A DNA stretch of 42,948 nucleotides from Alteromonadaceae bacterium. Lineage in GTDB: Bacteria > Pseudomonadota > Gammaproteobacteria > Enterobacterales > Alteromonadaceae. Below the pieces are notes generated by a model, which saw only the letters and a program-made list of their open reading frames with translations, ran no database searches and had not been told where the DNA came from. A program made the position numbers and the translations under genes. Where the stretch lies: positions 1-42,948 of the forward strand of contig JAESPQ010000062.1 in NCBI GenBank assembly GCA_016765535.1. Reading direction: 5' to 3'. Positions 1 through 7,804 of this stretch are shown one piece after another. Position 1 is the first letter of the stretch. The number at the start of each line of letters is the position of its first letter.

Positions 1-2
1 AA

Positions 3-155
3 TTATTAGGGGATAGTTATTCATGGTCGTCGAATCAAACAATTCAAAATTTAAGTAATGAAAATGCAAAAAAAATAAGAGCGCAAGCTGATAAGTTGAC
101 TCTGAAAACCAGTCCAAAAAAATCAATTTTAGATGAATTATTAAAAGGAAATTAG
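3..155 (+). CDS. C-terminal end of an unidentified gene (partial, runs off the left edge)
   Basis: An open frame of 50 codons enters from the left edge and ends at a TAG (153-155), one base before the ATG of the next gene. The visible peptide is polar and lysine-rich near its end (it closes with ILDELLKGN) and shows no recognisable motif. The tight spacing to two recombinase-fold genes suggests it is the first gene of the same operon. In integrative elements with several tandem tyrosine recombinases the first gene is usually an integrase too, but nothing in these 50 residues proves it. Confidence 0.6.
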   Translation, partial: LLGDSYSWSSNQTIQNLSNENAKKIRAQADKLTLKTSPKKSILDELLKGN

Positions 156-156
156 T

Positions 157-2544
157 ATGTCGCTAAAAGAATTTTTATTGTTTACAAAGGACAAAAATGA
201 GAAAAACATATCATTAACTGTTGATGATATTGATGCATTGCATTCACATGCAGCAGTCCTTATTCAATCATATAAAGCCAAAACGGATAATGAAAATGAT
301 GAAATTGTAAAGTTATTATTGCCAAATCCGTCTATATTTTTGACCGATGGTTCAATTGAAAAATTATCAGAAATAGCAAATAAAATCACACATTCAAGAT
401 CTATTTCTCAATTTCCTGTCGCTGTTTTTTTGTCAACAATTCCTCATAAAACGCCAACAAATAGAACCTTAGAATGTGAAAAATGGCGTATTATTCAAGC
501 TCGTCTACTCATCGTTTGTCATCATTTATTTTACCTAAAAGGTTATGAAGATATCCTTATAAGGGTGATGACTGATTATCGAATGTTAGTCCACAAACAA
601 TACTCTTTTTTGATTTCAACTATGCCAGATTTTGAGTTAGATGTTGAACAGTTAATAAAGTTATTAAGTGATATTAAAGAAAAAATAATCTATGAAGAGC
701 TAGAGGTAAAGGGAAAAGAAAGTACATCCATAAAGCAAAACATTCCAAGAATTAGAAACTTTATTCGTTTATTTTCAGATTATTGGCAAAATAATTTAAC
801 ATACAAAAAACGAGAAGTTGATAGAGGTAAAAATATTCAAAGGCCACCAAAGATATCACCGGTGGCCTCAAAAATCATAGCTGAAGAGCACCACGATGTT
901 GTTGAAGAAATAACGCAACCGATCATAGATAATGAAAAATACCCGTATGATTTTGATGAACGAACAGCAGAGCAAGAAACAATAGCACGCTATTTTTCGG
1001 TAGATCTTATTGCCCCAAATGAGGTAAGTAAATCTTTAGCTCGTCAAAATGTATTATCAAATGCAACCATAAATCATATTTTGCGACGTGAAAAATACCT
1101 CACGAGTGATGTGAATCAACTCACAGTGCATGAGGTTTATTTATTAATGAATAATTGTTTATCAGATCCCAAAGGGTCATTGCAATCAACTATTATCCTA
1201 TTATCTTTGTGTACAGGTCGCACTGTAGAACAACTATTAAGCCCTGAATTTGTATTCCAGAAAATAACTGGATCACCATTTAATGGCAGATTTGTCGTGT
1301 TATCAAAACCGCAATTACCTAAGCCTCAATTACCCAATAAATTATTGAAATTAATTACTCCATCGATTGGAAGTGTTATTTTGTCATTACCTCGTTTATT
1401 GGATGGTTTCCTTGAAGTAAACGAGCTGAAGTCATGTAATATTGATGAAGTAAAAAAACAAATATCAACCCAAATAACCGATCTTAACCGTAAACATGGT
1501 AGTAAGATAACACAGGCACGTATTGCTAATTATCTTGCCACTTTTTTACACCAACATGGTAGTGACGATATTGAAATGTGCCTCTTATTAGGTTGGGATC
1601 CCAAACACTTTGCGGGTTCATATTATTACCAAATAAACGTAAGAAAGTTACTTTTACTTCATCAAAAATACTTATTAGCTTTGTATTACATGGCAAAACG
1701 TGGGTATGCTGACACTATTAAGTTTGAGAAAAACATTGACGCAAGTAATGAGAAAACAACAGAAGAAACGACTAATAAAACTCATGTTAAGCTTGATCAT
1801 AAGGACGATAAAGAAGAGAAACAAAATAACACTAAACAAAAAAATGTATATGTTGGCAGTAATTTACAAGTAAATAGCGATATTGTTAGCCAATTATTTT
1901 CAATATTATCTAAAAACCTATCTGACTATAAAGGCGATAAGTTTGAATTTCATAATCAATATACGCTTTATACTTTGCTATTATTGAATTTATCATTAGG
2001 GCATAGACCCGTAAATGATCCCTATGAAAGTGCTGAAATATTTGACTATTATGGTGGAACTGTCTTTATTTGTGATAAAGAATCAAGGAGTGATCTGTCT
2101 GCAAGAACACTGGTTATGCCTGATACCGCATTAGCGCAAATTAAGTATTATTCATCACATTTACAATCAATGTTGTTGTATTGTGCCAATATATTACCAG
2201 CAAACACACAACGGATAAAAGACGCTTTAACGGGCAGCGAGCCTTTCTTTTTTTTCTTCAAAAATACAAAAATTGGTTCTGTAACTCCTACCAATTTGGC
2301 ACATAAGCTAAAACAGATATTTCCGTTACCTATTAATTGGCACCGTCATTATATGCGAACCAAACTAAGAAAATTAGGTGTTGCTGGTCAATTGGTTGAC
2401 TTATGGATGGGGCATTTAGGCATAGGCAGCACTAATATGTCTAAATTTAGTTATTTATCTTTGCATGATTTACGTCAGGTTGCTAATAAAATTGAACAGC
2501 ACTTGAAAGACGATTTAAAGATCGCTGCTGTTCAAGGTTTGTAG
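157..2544 (+). CDS. Large divergent tyrosine recombinase-fold protein
   Basis: This 795-residue protein looks like a very divergent tyrosine recombinase (phage integrase fold), about twice the usual length. The catalytic region is at the C-terminus. R617 (LGHRP) is the candidate first arginine, H731-Y-M-R734 fits the HxxR box, H753 sits in WMGHLG, and Y766 in KFSYLS is the candidate nucleophile. The H753-Y766 distance is 13 residues against about 9-10 normally, so strand-transfer activity is uncertain and the protein could be an accessory recombinase-fold subunit. The first 600 residues resemble nothing I recognise; residues about 540-570 are a charged, low-complexity linker. AAGGA (145-149) supports the ATG. 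It starts 1 nt after the preceding stop and is followed after 12 nt by another recombinase, so the genes are probably co-transcribed and coupled. Confidence 0.75.
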   Translation: MSLKEFLLFTKDKNEKNISLTVDDIDALHSHAAVLIQSYKAKTDNENDEIVKLLLPNPSIFLTDGSIEKLSEIANKITHSRSISQFPVAVFLSTIPHKTPTNRTLECEKWRIIQARLLIVCHHLFYLKGYEDILIRVMTDYRMLVHKQYSFLISTMPDFELDVEQLIKLLSDIKEKIIYEELEVKGKESTSIKQNIPRIRNFIRLFSDYWQNNLTYKKREVDRGKNIQRPPKISPVASKIIAEEHHDVVEEITQPIIDNEKYPYDFDERTAEQETIARYFSVDLIAPNEVSKSLARQNVLSNATINHILRREKYLTSDVNQLTVHEVYLLMNNCLSDPKGSLQSTIILLSLCTGRTVEQLLSPEFVFQKITGSPFNGRFVVLSKPQLPKPQLPNKLLKLITPSIGSVILSLPRLLDGFLEVNELKSCNIDEVKKQISTQITDLNRKHGSKITQARIANYLATFLHQHGSDDIEMCLLLGWDPKHFAGSYYYQINVRKLLLLHQKYLLALYYMAKRGYADTIKFEKNIDASNEKTTEETTNKTHVKLDHKDDKEEKQNNTKQKNVYVGSNLQVNSDIVSQLFSILSKNLSDYKGDKFEFHNQYTLYTLLLLNLSLGHRPVNDPYESAEIFDYYGGTVFICDKESRSDLSARTLVMPDTALAQIKYYSSHLQSMLLYCANILPANTQRIKDALTGSEPFFFFFKNTKIGSVTPTNLAHKLKQIFPLPINWHRHYMRTKLRKLGVAGQLVDLWMGHLGIGSTNMSKFSYLSLHDLRQVANKIEQHLKDDLKIAAVQGL

Positions 2545-2556
2545 AGGAAATTACCT

Positions 2557-5500
2557 ATGACAAGAACAAAGTTTGGCTCAACTAAACGCAAATACAAGCG
2601 AGAGTATTCGCGAAAACAGCGACAAAATAATATTTCAAGTGAAATTAATGCACTGATTGTTACGCATATCCCTGAATTACAAAATAAGGTAATTGATGAA
2701 CATGTATATCAATTACAATTAAGCCATTTATTAAATATCCTTCAAGAGCATTACACTCTGCTTGATGATTACCGTATAGCGAGAAATTGTTTATCCTCTA
2801 AAATCAACGACGGTAATAAGCTAGGTAAATATAATTTACCCATTCCACCCTACCTTATTCGCGCAAAACGAGGGGCAATATTTCGAACGCAAAACTGGTT
2901 TATCAAAGTAAAGGCGCTAAATCAATGGAAGTATCAATGGCATCAGCAATTAGCGAGTTCTAAGGCTGAAAATATCACATCACCTGAGCACTTGTTGGCA
3001 TCATCATTAATTTCAGCCGCATTTTATGGTGGACTTTCCTTGCCGGAAGCCTTAGTCGCTTTGGCTAATCAATTAACACAGTTAAATAAACCGTTAATAA
3101 AAATTAAAAATGAAGTGTGGTTTGATTTAACCTTTAAATCAACCACACAGGATGCCAATGTTAGAAGTAAAAATAGTAAAATTACCATAACATTACGACG
3201 TTGGTATCCTGATGCGGTATCACTTGCTTGGATCAGGCATTTTTTATATTGTAAACAGAAAAACATATTAGTATATAAAAAACTTGATCAGAAACAATGT
3301 TGGGGTTTAATCAAACACTCTATGCAAAGTATTTCACCAATTAATGTTTTTACTAGCTTTAGATCTTTTTGTTTAGCAACAACAGGGATATTAGAAAACC
3401 AGCCCAATGTAGAGCTTCCCAACGCATTACTTGAATATGTTAATGGTCGACTAGCAAGTGCGTCGTTAACGGCTAAACAGCAAGAAAATTTATTAAATCC
3501 GCAAATAAATAACATAAAAGAAGGAAATCAAACCGAGAATAAAAAGTTAGCTTTCAAACGCTTTGAGCTAGTATCAAAAAAAATAACATCATACGTACAA
3601 AGTACTACTACTCCCAGCTTCAACTACGAGTATACCTTTGAATTGATCAGACGTTCTATTATTACCGATTTTGAAAATGGTGAAAAAAGTACGCCTACTA
3701 TTGCCTTAAATTCACTTAAAGCTATTGAATTATCTAGTTTACCTATATCGATCTGTATTTTAATTAATTGGTTGATCTATTTGCTTGAAGAAAGAGAAAT
3801 TGCCGTATCAAGCTCACAAACCTACTTTTCTAAAATAGGCATGTTATGGGCAACTTACATGGTTGATTTAGATTTACGATTGCTAGATGAAGAAACTTTT
3901 GAAGAGTTATATTTGTTAATGCTCAATATAGGTCATACGGAGCAAAGTCGCAGAGATAAAGCCGCATTGTTAAATGATTTACATCAATATGGAGTTAAAA
4001 CGCTAAATTTACCCGTTTTAACAAACAACAATTTATCAATATCCAAAGATAAAACACAAAACTTTGTTAAAGTCGGGTTTATCTCCGAGTCTATGTTTAG
4101 GTATTTATGTAAAGAAATAAGTATGATCAAAGATGTTGATGAATTAACGGTTAAAGGTTTAATCTGTTTAGTTATCATCGCTTATCGTCTCGGCTTACGT
4201 AGAGGTGAGCTGCTAAAACTGCAAATGCGAGATATTGAAAATTCATCAGAGCGATGGCTATATATTCGAGAAAATAAATTTGGAAATAATAAAACCAGTA
4301 GCGCCTTGAGAAAACTTCCGATAACCGCATTATTAACGCAAGAAGAAAATGCTTTATTTATACGTTATTTAACTGAACGCGAAAAAACAGTTAGCAATAG
4401 TCCCCAAAGTTTAGTTTTTTCTAAAAGTTTAACCCCAACACTACCATTTGATGGTAACAGTATTAGCAGTTTAGTCAGTAGTATTTTAAAAAACATGACT
4501 AACACTGTGCTATCATTTCACCATCTTCGCCATAGCGCCTTATCAAGGTTACATTTGATTATCGAAGATATGGGATCTCTTATTGAACGTTATACTTGCT
4601 ATAGTAAAGAGCAAGTACAAATAATTCGCAGTGTACTCTTAACAAAGCATAATGAGCAGGTTCATCGTGATAATTATTGGGCATTAGCGGGTATTGCTGG
4701 ACATGCTACACCAGAAACAACCTTTGCTAATTATCTGCATTTTGTCGATCGAGTTTTATTTGAACGATTAAGCAAATCAAGCATACACTTTTCTATCACT
4801 GAAATTAACAATATCAGTGCCATATCGAGTAATTATTTAACAAGACACTGTAAAAAAGAACAAATACCACCAGAAAGTATCCCTATCTATAGCCTTTATC
4901 AAAAAATGGTTAAAGATGTATCATCTTTTAGCACAGAGATAACCTTGCTTAAAGAAGAAAGCACTCAGGACAAATCTCAAGAGGATGAACTCTATCATCA
5001 CCATAAAACTATAAATCAGCTAGTTTGTATGAAAATACTTAAAGAAACCGAAAATGGGGCTTCGGTCAGTGAATTGGTGTATAAGTATCAGATAAATGAA
5101 CAGATCATTGAAAAATGGATTGTTCATGCTAGAGCCGTAGCCAATAAAAAAACCCAACAAGGTAAATCAAGGTTATTTATAGCGTATTCAAAATCATTAG
5201 CAAATATTGAACAATTATGTCCACAAAAACCGCCTTCTAAAGTTGAATTAGATGATGCTGATATCGCTTTAGAAAAATTAAGAACATTATACTCAAATAA
5301 TGAGGCTCTTATTTTGTGGTGTGTTAATTATTTTATCAACAATACCACTCGTTCATCTACAGCAATATGTTTTACTAAAAAAGACGACTTTGAAAAGTTC
5401 ATCACTTTTCTAATACAAGTTTTTCCTAAAAATCGTTGGACAATAAAACTTGAGCTTGCAGAAAGTGACACAAAACTACTCGCCCAATGGCAGCAAGTAA

Positions 5501-5700
5501 GCCATGGGATATTCATTTATAGTGAAAAAGATAACATAAAAAACAAAAATCTCTTTCCAGAAGGAAAAATGAATTTACATCTTAATCACCCTAAAAAAGA
5601 TAGAATAATCAATAAAGTGAAAAATAAAGAAAAAAGATTCCAAAAGTACAGCACCTCGACTTTACGCTATATTTTTCATATTTTAGCGATAATGTTATGA
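2557..5700 (+). CDS. Giant tyrosine recombinase / integrase (1047 aa)
   Basis: This is a clear tyrosine site-specific recombinase with a full catalytic set: R548 in RLGLRRGELL, H655-H-L-R658 in the HxxR box (FHHLRHS), H716 in GIAGHATPE and nucleophile Y726 in FANYLHF, 10 residues after H716 as expected. Catalysis would be DNA strand exchange for integration or excision of a mobile element. Two things are unusual. The N-terminal part before the catalytic domain is about 500 residues, against 150-200 in ordinary integrases, and about 320 residues follow the tyrosine where most integrases end within 20-40. The tail includes a possible helix-turn-helix (about residues 825-860, with SVSELVYKYQINEQIIEKW). 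AGAGGA just upstream supports the ATG. The partners upstream suggest an integrative element module of several recombinases acting together. Confidence 0.85.
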   Translation: MTRTKFGSTKRKYKREYSRKQRQNNISSEINALIVTHIPELQNKVIDEHVYQLQLSHLLNILQEHYTLLDDYRIARNCLSSKINDGNKLGKYNLPIPPYLIRAKRGAIFRTQNWFIKVKALNQWKYQWHQQLASSKAENITSPEHLLASSLISAAFYGGLSLPEALVALANQLTQLNKPLIKIKNEVWFDLTFKSTTQDANVRSKNSKITITLRRWYPDAVSLAWIRHFLYCKQKNILVYKKLDQKQCWGLIKHSMQSISPINVFTSFRSFCLATTGILENQPNVELPNALLEYVNGRLASASLTAKQQENLLNPQINNIKEGNQTENKKLAFKRFELVSKKITSYVQSTTTPSFNYEYTFELIRRSIITDFENGEKSTPTIALNSLKAIELSSLPISICILINWLIYLLEEREIAVSSSQTYFSKIGMLWATYMVDLDLRLLDEETFEELYLLMLNIGHTEQSRRDKAALLNDLHQYGVKTLNLPVLTNNNLSISKDKTQNFVKVGFISESMFRYLCKEISMIKDVDELTVKGLICLVIIAYRLGLRRGELLKLQMRDIENSSERWLYIRENKFGNNKTSSALRKLPITALLTQEENALFIRYLTEREKTVSNSPQSLVFSKSLTPTLPFDGNSISSLVSSILKNMTNTVLSFHHLRHSALSRLHLIIEDMGSLIERYTCYSKEQVQIIRSVLLTKHNEQVHRDNYWALAGIAGHATPETTFANYLHFVDRVLFERLSKSSIHFSITEINNISAISSNYLTRHCKKEQIPPESIPIYSLYQKMVKDVSSFSTEITLLKEESTQDKSQEDELYHHHKTINQLVCMKILKETENGASVSELVYKYQINEQIIEKWIVHARAVANKKTQQGKSRLFIAYSKSLANIEQLCPQKPPSKVELDDADIALEKLRTLYSNNEALILWCVNYFINNTTRSSTAICFTKKDDFEKFITFLIQVFPKNRWTIKLELAESDTKLLAQWQQVSHGIFIYSEKDNIKNKNLFPEGKMNLHLNHPKKDRIINKVKNKEKRFQKYSTSTLRYIFHILAIML

Positions 5701-5858
5701 TGCTGGGAATAGCTGTAGTGATTTATAAAAGCCATTTATTTTACAAACCTATTAATTTTTCAGCTCAAATACTTTTACTACCCAATAATGTGTCAAATGG
5801 TATTATATCTCAGCACTGAGTTCGATCATTATTCAAATTTTTGTTATCTCGGGTACTT
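5701..5858. other. AT-rich spacer after the recombinase genes
   Basis: This spacer lies between the recombinase stop and the stop of the opposing helicase remnant. No gene, strong terminator hairpin or obvious attachment-site duplication is visible. If the recombinase genes mark the end of an integrated element, its border could fall here. Confidence 0.4.
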
Positions 5859-6921
5859 CTATAACTTATTAATATACACAACAGTTTTCCAGTCAGCAGC
5901 ATTTTTAACTTTTCCCTCGGACCATACTTCAACCATTTTCATAAGTTGAGTATTAACTTTATCCGAAAAATCAAAATAATGTTTATTTCTACCTAAATCA
6001 TGGTTCCAATAACCAACGCCCTGATCAAAGCCAATGCTATATGAATTTCTATTTTCAAAAGTAAGCGTTAACTCTCTTCGGTGAGATATCTCAGACTTGC
6101 TATCATGTAAATCTAAAAAACAAGTAAGTTTAATGCCTTGGGTAAACCATAAGGCAAGCACTTCACTCATATCTGTAGGGTTTTGCCAATCATGATTTAT
6201 AAGTCTACCCTTTGTCTGTTTTTCAGTGAATCAAGTTTGCAGGTTGAAAGACGTTTGAGAGGTACGACAAGACACAAATTGACCTTGTTGACTTGAAGTA
6301 ACTGATAAACAAACATATGTACTTCTCGAACATTTAAATCCCATTCATGAAGGTTATCTGACAACCAAAGTGTTACTGATTTTGCCCCTCTGTTTATTTG
6401 ATGAGAAATCGCTTCTTTAATTGATTCATGGCAATATTTTGATCCTTGCAAATAATTATATTTGGCTGCTAACGAAACAAAGCACTTAAAATCACGGCTT
6501 AGCCAATTTAGCGCTAAGTGTCGATCTAAATGATTGATATCATGACGAGTATTTGAATCAAGTAAACAAGTTGAACATACACTCTCACAACAAGAATCAC
6601 ACTCTAGAAAATCATACATATCAGTAAGTAATTTATCTATATGACTGGCAGCACTTGTGGCAAAACCAGCGCCACCACTCACATCATCAAATAACTGGAT
6701 CACCATAGCGGGTAAATTTGTTGTCAATATTCTTGAGGGCCGAACTGAATAGCCAATTTCTGACGTTGAAATACCTAACTTGCTAGCTAAAGCATTCCTT
6801 AATGACACGGCAAGTGTAAGTGCGATAGTGCGACCATTCTCTGTATCTTCAATATACGCCCCTGAGATAGGGTGCTTTAATGTTAGCTCAAACGCGTCAG
6901 TTAGTGAGTAATGACAATCCC
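5859..6921 (-). pseudogene. C-terminal remnant of a DUF1998/MZB-domain superfamily II helicase, frameshifted
   Basis: On the minus strand about 240 codons (to 6197) encode a DUF1998/MZB-type C-terminus: FDDVSGGAGFATSA, the cysteine cluster CDSCCESVCSTCLLD (metal binding by family knowledge), then an NHLDRHLALNWL-like segment. The reading frame then stops at 6197-6199. The adjacent frame, open from about 6227 to 5859, continues smoothly (EKQTKGRLINHDWQ and onwards to YINKL), so this is one gene broken by one missing base, most simply in the T5 run 6219-6223 (A5 on the coding strand). All N-terminal helicase motifs are gone, replaced at about 6904-6921 by an IS fragment. Such helicases occur in anti-phage and DNA-modification systems (DISARM DrmB, Dpd cluster DpdJ), but I cannot say which this was. 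It is a non-functional relic. Confidence 0.75.
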
Positions 6922-7257
6922 TTTTCAGAATCAATATTTCGTACCTTGAAATATCGACCTGAATACCCAGAAAAAGCCTTTGGTAATATAAGTAAAGCCA
7001 GAAGTTGGGTTAGCGGTTTTGTGCAATGGTATAACCATGAGCACTGTCATAGCGGCATTAAATTTACCACGCCGCACGAACGTCACACTGGTAAAGATGT
7101 TGACGTATTAGCCAAAAGAAAATTAGTTTATAAAGACGCTAAATTGGCAAATCCTGGGCGATGGTCGGGTGAAATTAAGAATTGGGATCATATTAAAGAG
7201 GTTTACTTGAATCCTGAAAAAGGAAAATCCGAGATAAAAGAGAATAAGGCGGCATAA
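6904..7257 (+). pseudogene. 3' fragment of an IS3-family transposase (orfB)
   Basis: The protein fragment has the C-terminal hallmarks of an IS3-family DDE integrase: NDNPFSESIFRTLKYRP (the glutamate of SES is the final E of the DDE triad), then WVSGFVQWYNHEHCHSGI, TPHERHTGKD, and NPGRWSGEIKNWDHI. The two catalytic aspartates and everything before them are missing. Upstream of about 6904 the frame runs into sequence belonging to the opposing helicase relic, so the apparent ATG at 6880 is not the real start. The stop codon and natural C-terminus are intact; the IS right end probably lies within about 40 bp after the stop but I could not fix it. It cannot encode an active transposase. Confidence 0.85.
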
Positions 7258-7334
7258 ATTTAAACTTTAGGCGACAACTTGCTTGAAAAACACCGTGTGA
7301 GAGCGTAGCGGGACATCGCTAGACGCCTATTTAG

Positions 7335-7365
7335 AAAAGCCGTTATCGAAAGATAACGGCTTTTT
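7335..7365. terminator. Perfect hairpin terminator, nested in a wider inverted repeat
   Basis: AAAAGCCGTTATC (7335-7347) and GATAACGGCTTTT (7352-7364) form a 13-bp stem with a GAAA tetraloop and a T run, a typical intrinsic terminator usable in the plus direction. CTAGAC (7319-7324) and GTCTAG (7369-7374) pair outside it. The minus direction has the matching A/T tracts, so it could work both ways. No intact gene directly upstream explains it. Confidence 0.7.
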
Positions 7366-7453
7366 GCTGTCTAGGTAAAAATTAATAAGAATGTAGGTCG
7401 CCGCTTGCTGCGACACTCTCAACCTAGATACTAGTTTAAAATATATGGAGTAT

Positions 7454-7663
7454 TTATGGATTGATTAAAAATTTATCATTTCTGATCACAGGTACAGCTC
7501 CTGTTATTGTTAGTGAGTCATGTGTTTTGATGATGTGAAGGCGGTGGTAGTTGATAGCAAATGTCATTGCCTCAAGCTGACATTTTGAGTGACCATCAAT
7601 CATTATTTTTTGCTGTCTGTTAGATCTTATTTGGCGAATGGCATCAGGTGTTGAAAATTCCAT
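7454..7663 (-). CDS. Small hypothetical protein (69 aa)
   Basis: A 69-codon frame begins at ATG 7663-7661 with a good ribosome binding site just upstream (AAGGAAA on the minus strand), which is the main reason to accept it. The peptide is basic, soluble, with no signal peptide or membrane helix, and contains an IMIDGHSKCQLEAMTFAINY segment. I do not recognise a family. It lies downstream of the amylase gene but is separated from it by a hairpin, so it is probably transcribed on its own. Confidence 0.5.
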   Translation of the reverse strand: MEFSTPDAIRQIRSNRQQKIMIDGHSKCQLEAMTFAINYHRLHIIKTHDSLTITGAVPVIRNDKFLINP

Positions 7664-7684
7664 TTTAATATTTCCTTTTCTTTA

Positions 7685-7716
7685 TACGAAGTGGCTAAAT
7701 TACGAAGTAGCTAAAA
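7685..7716. repeat. 16-bp tandem duplication
   Basis: TACGAAGTGGCTAAAT (7685-7700) is followed directly by TACGAAGTAGCTAAAA (7701-7716), 14 of 16 positions identical. It lies in the upstream region of the 69-codon gene. It could be a replication-slippage duplication or paired binding sites; nothing else points to a function. Confidence 0.6.
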
Positions 7717-7755
7717 TATACACGATAGAAATAAGTGTAGAAGAAATAGAGTAAA

Positions 7756-7785
7756 AAGCTAATAATTAAGTATAAAAATTAGCTT
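7756..7785 (-). terminator. Terminator of the glg/mal operon
   Basis: Read on the minus strand just after the amylase stop, AAGCTAAT pairs with ATTAGCTT (7778-7785 and 7756-7763) and is followed by a T run. It fits the end of the glgP-to-amylase transcript. Confidence 0.6.
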
Positions 7786-7804
7786 ATTACTCTTTGTGTA
7801 GTAA

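Noticed and set aside
3069-5516. Several 60-75-codon minus-strand frames inside the recombinase gene
   Set aside because: All are antisense to a strongly supported gene with clear catalytic motifs.
6197-6230. Programmed -1 frameshift in the helicase gene
   Set aside because: The run is G followed by five A and C, not a canonical slippery heptamer, and the gene is already beheaded; simple decay is more likely.
6880-6903. Start of the IS3 protein at ATG 6880
   Set aside because: These codons are the reverse complement of the helicase relic; transposase similarity begins only at about 6904.
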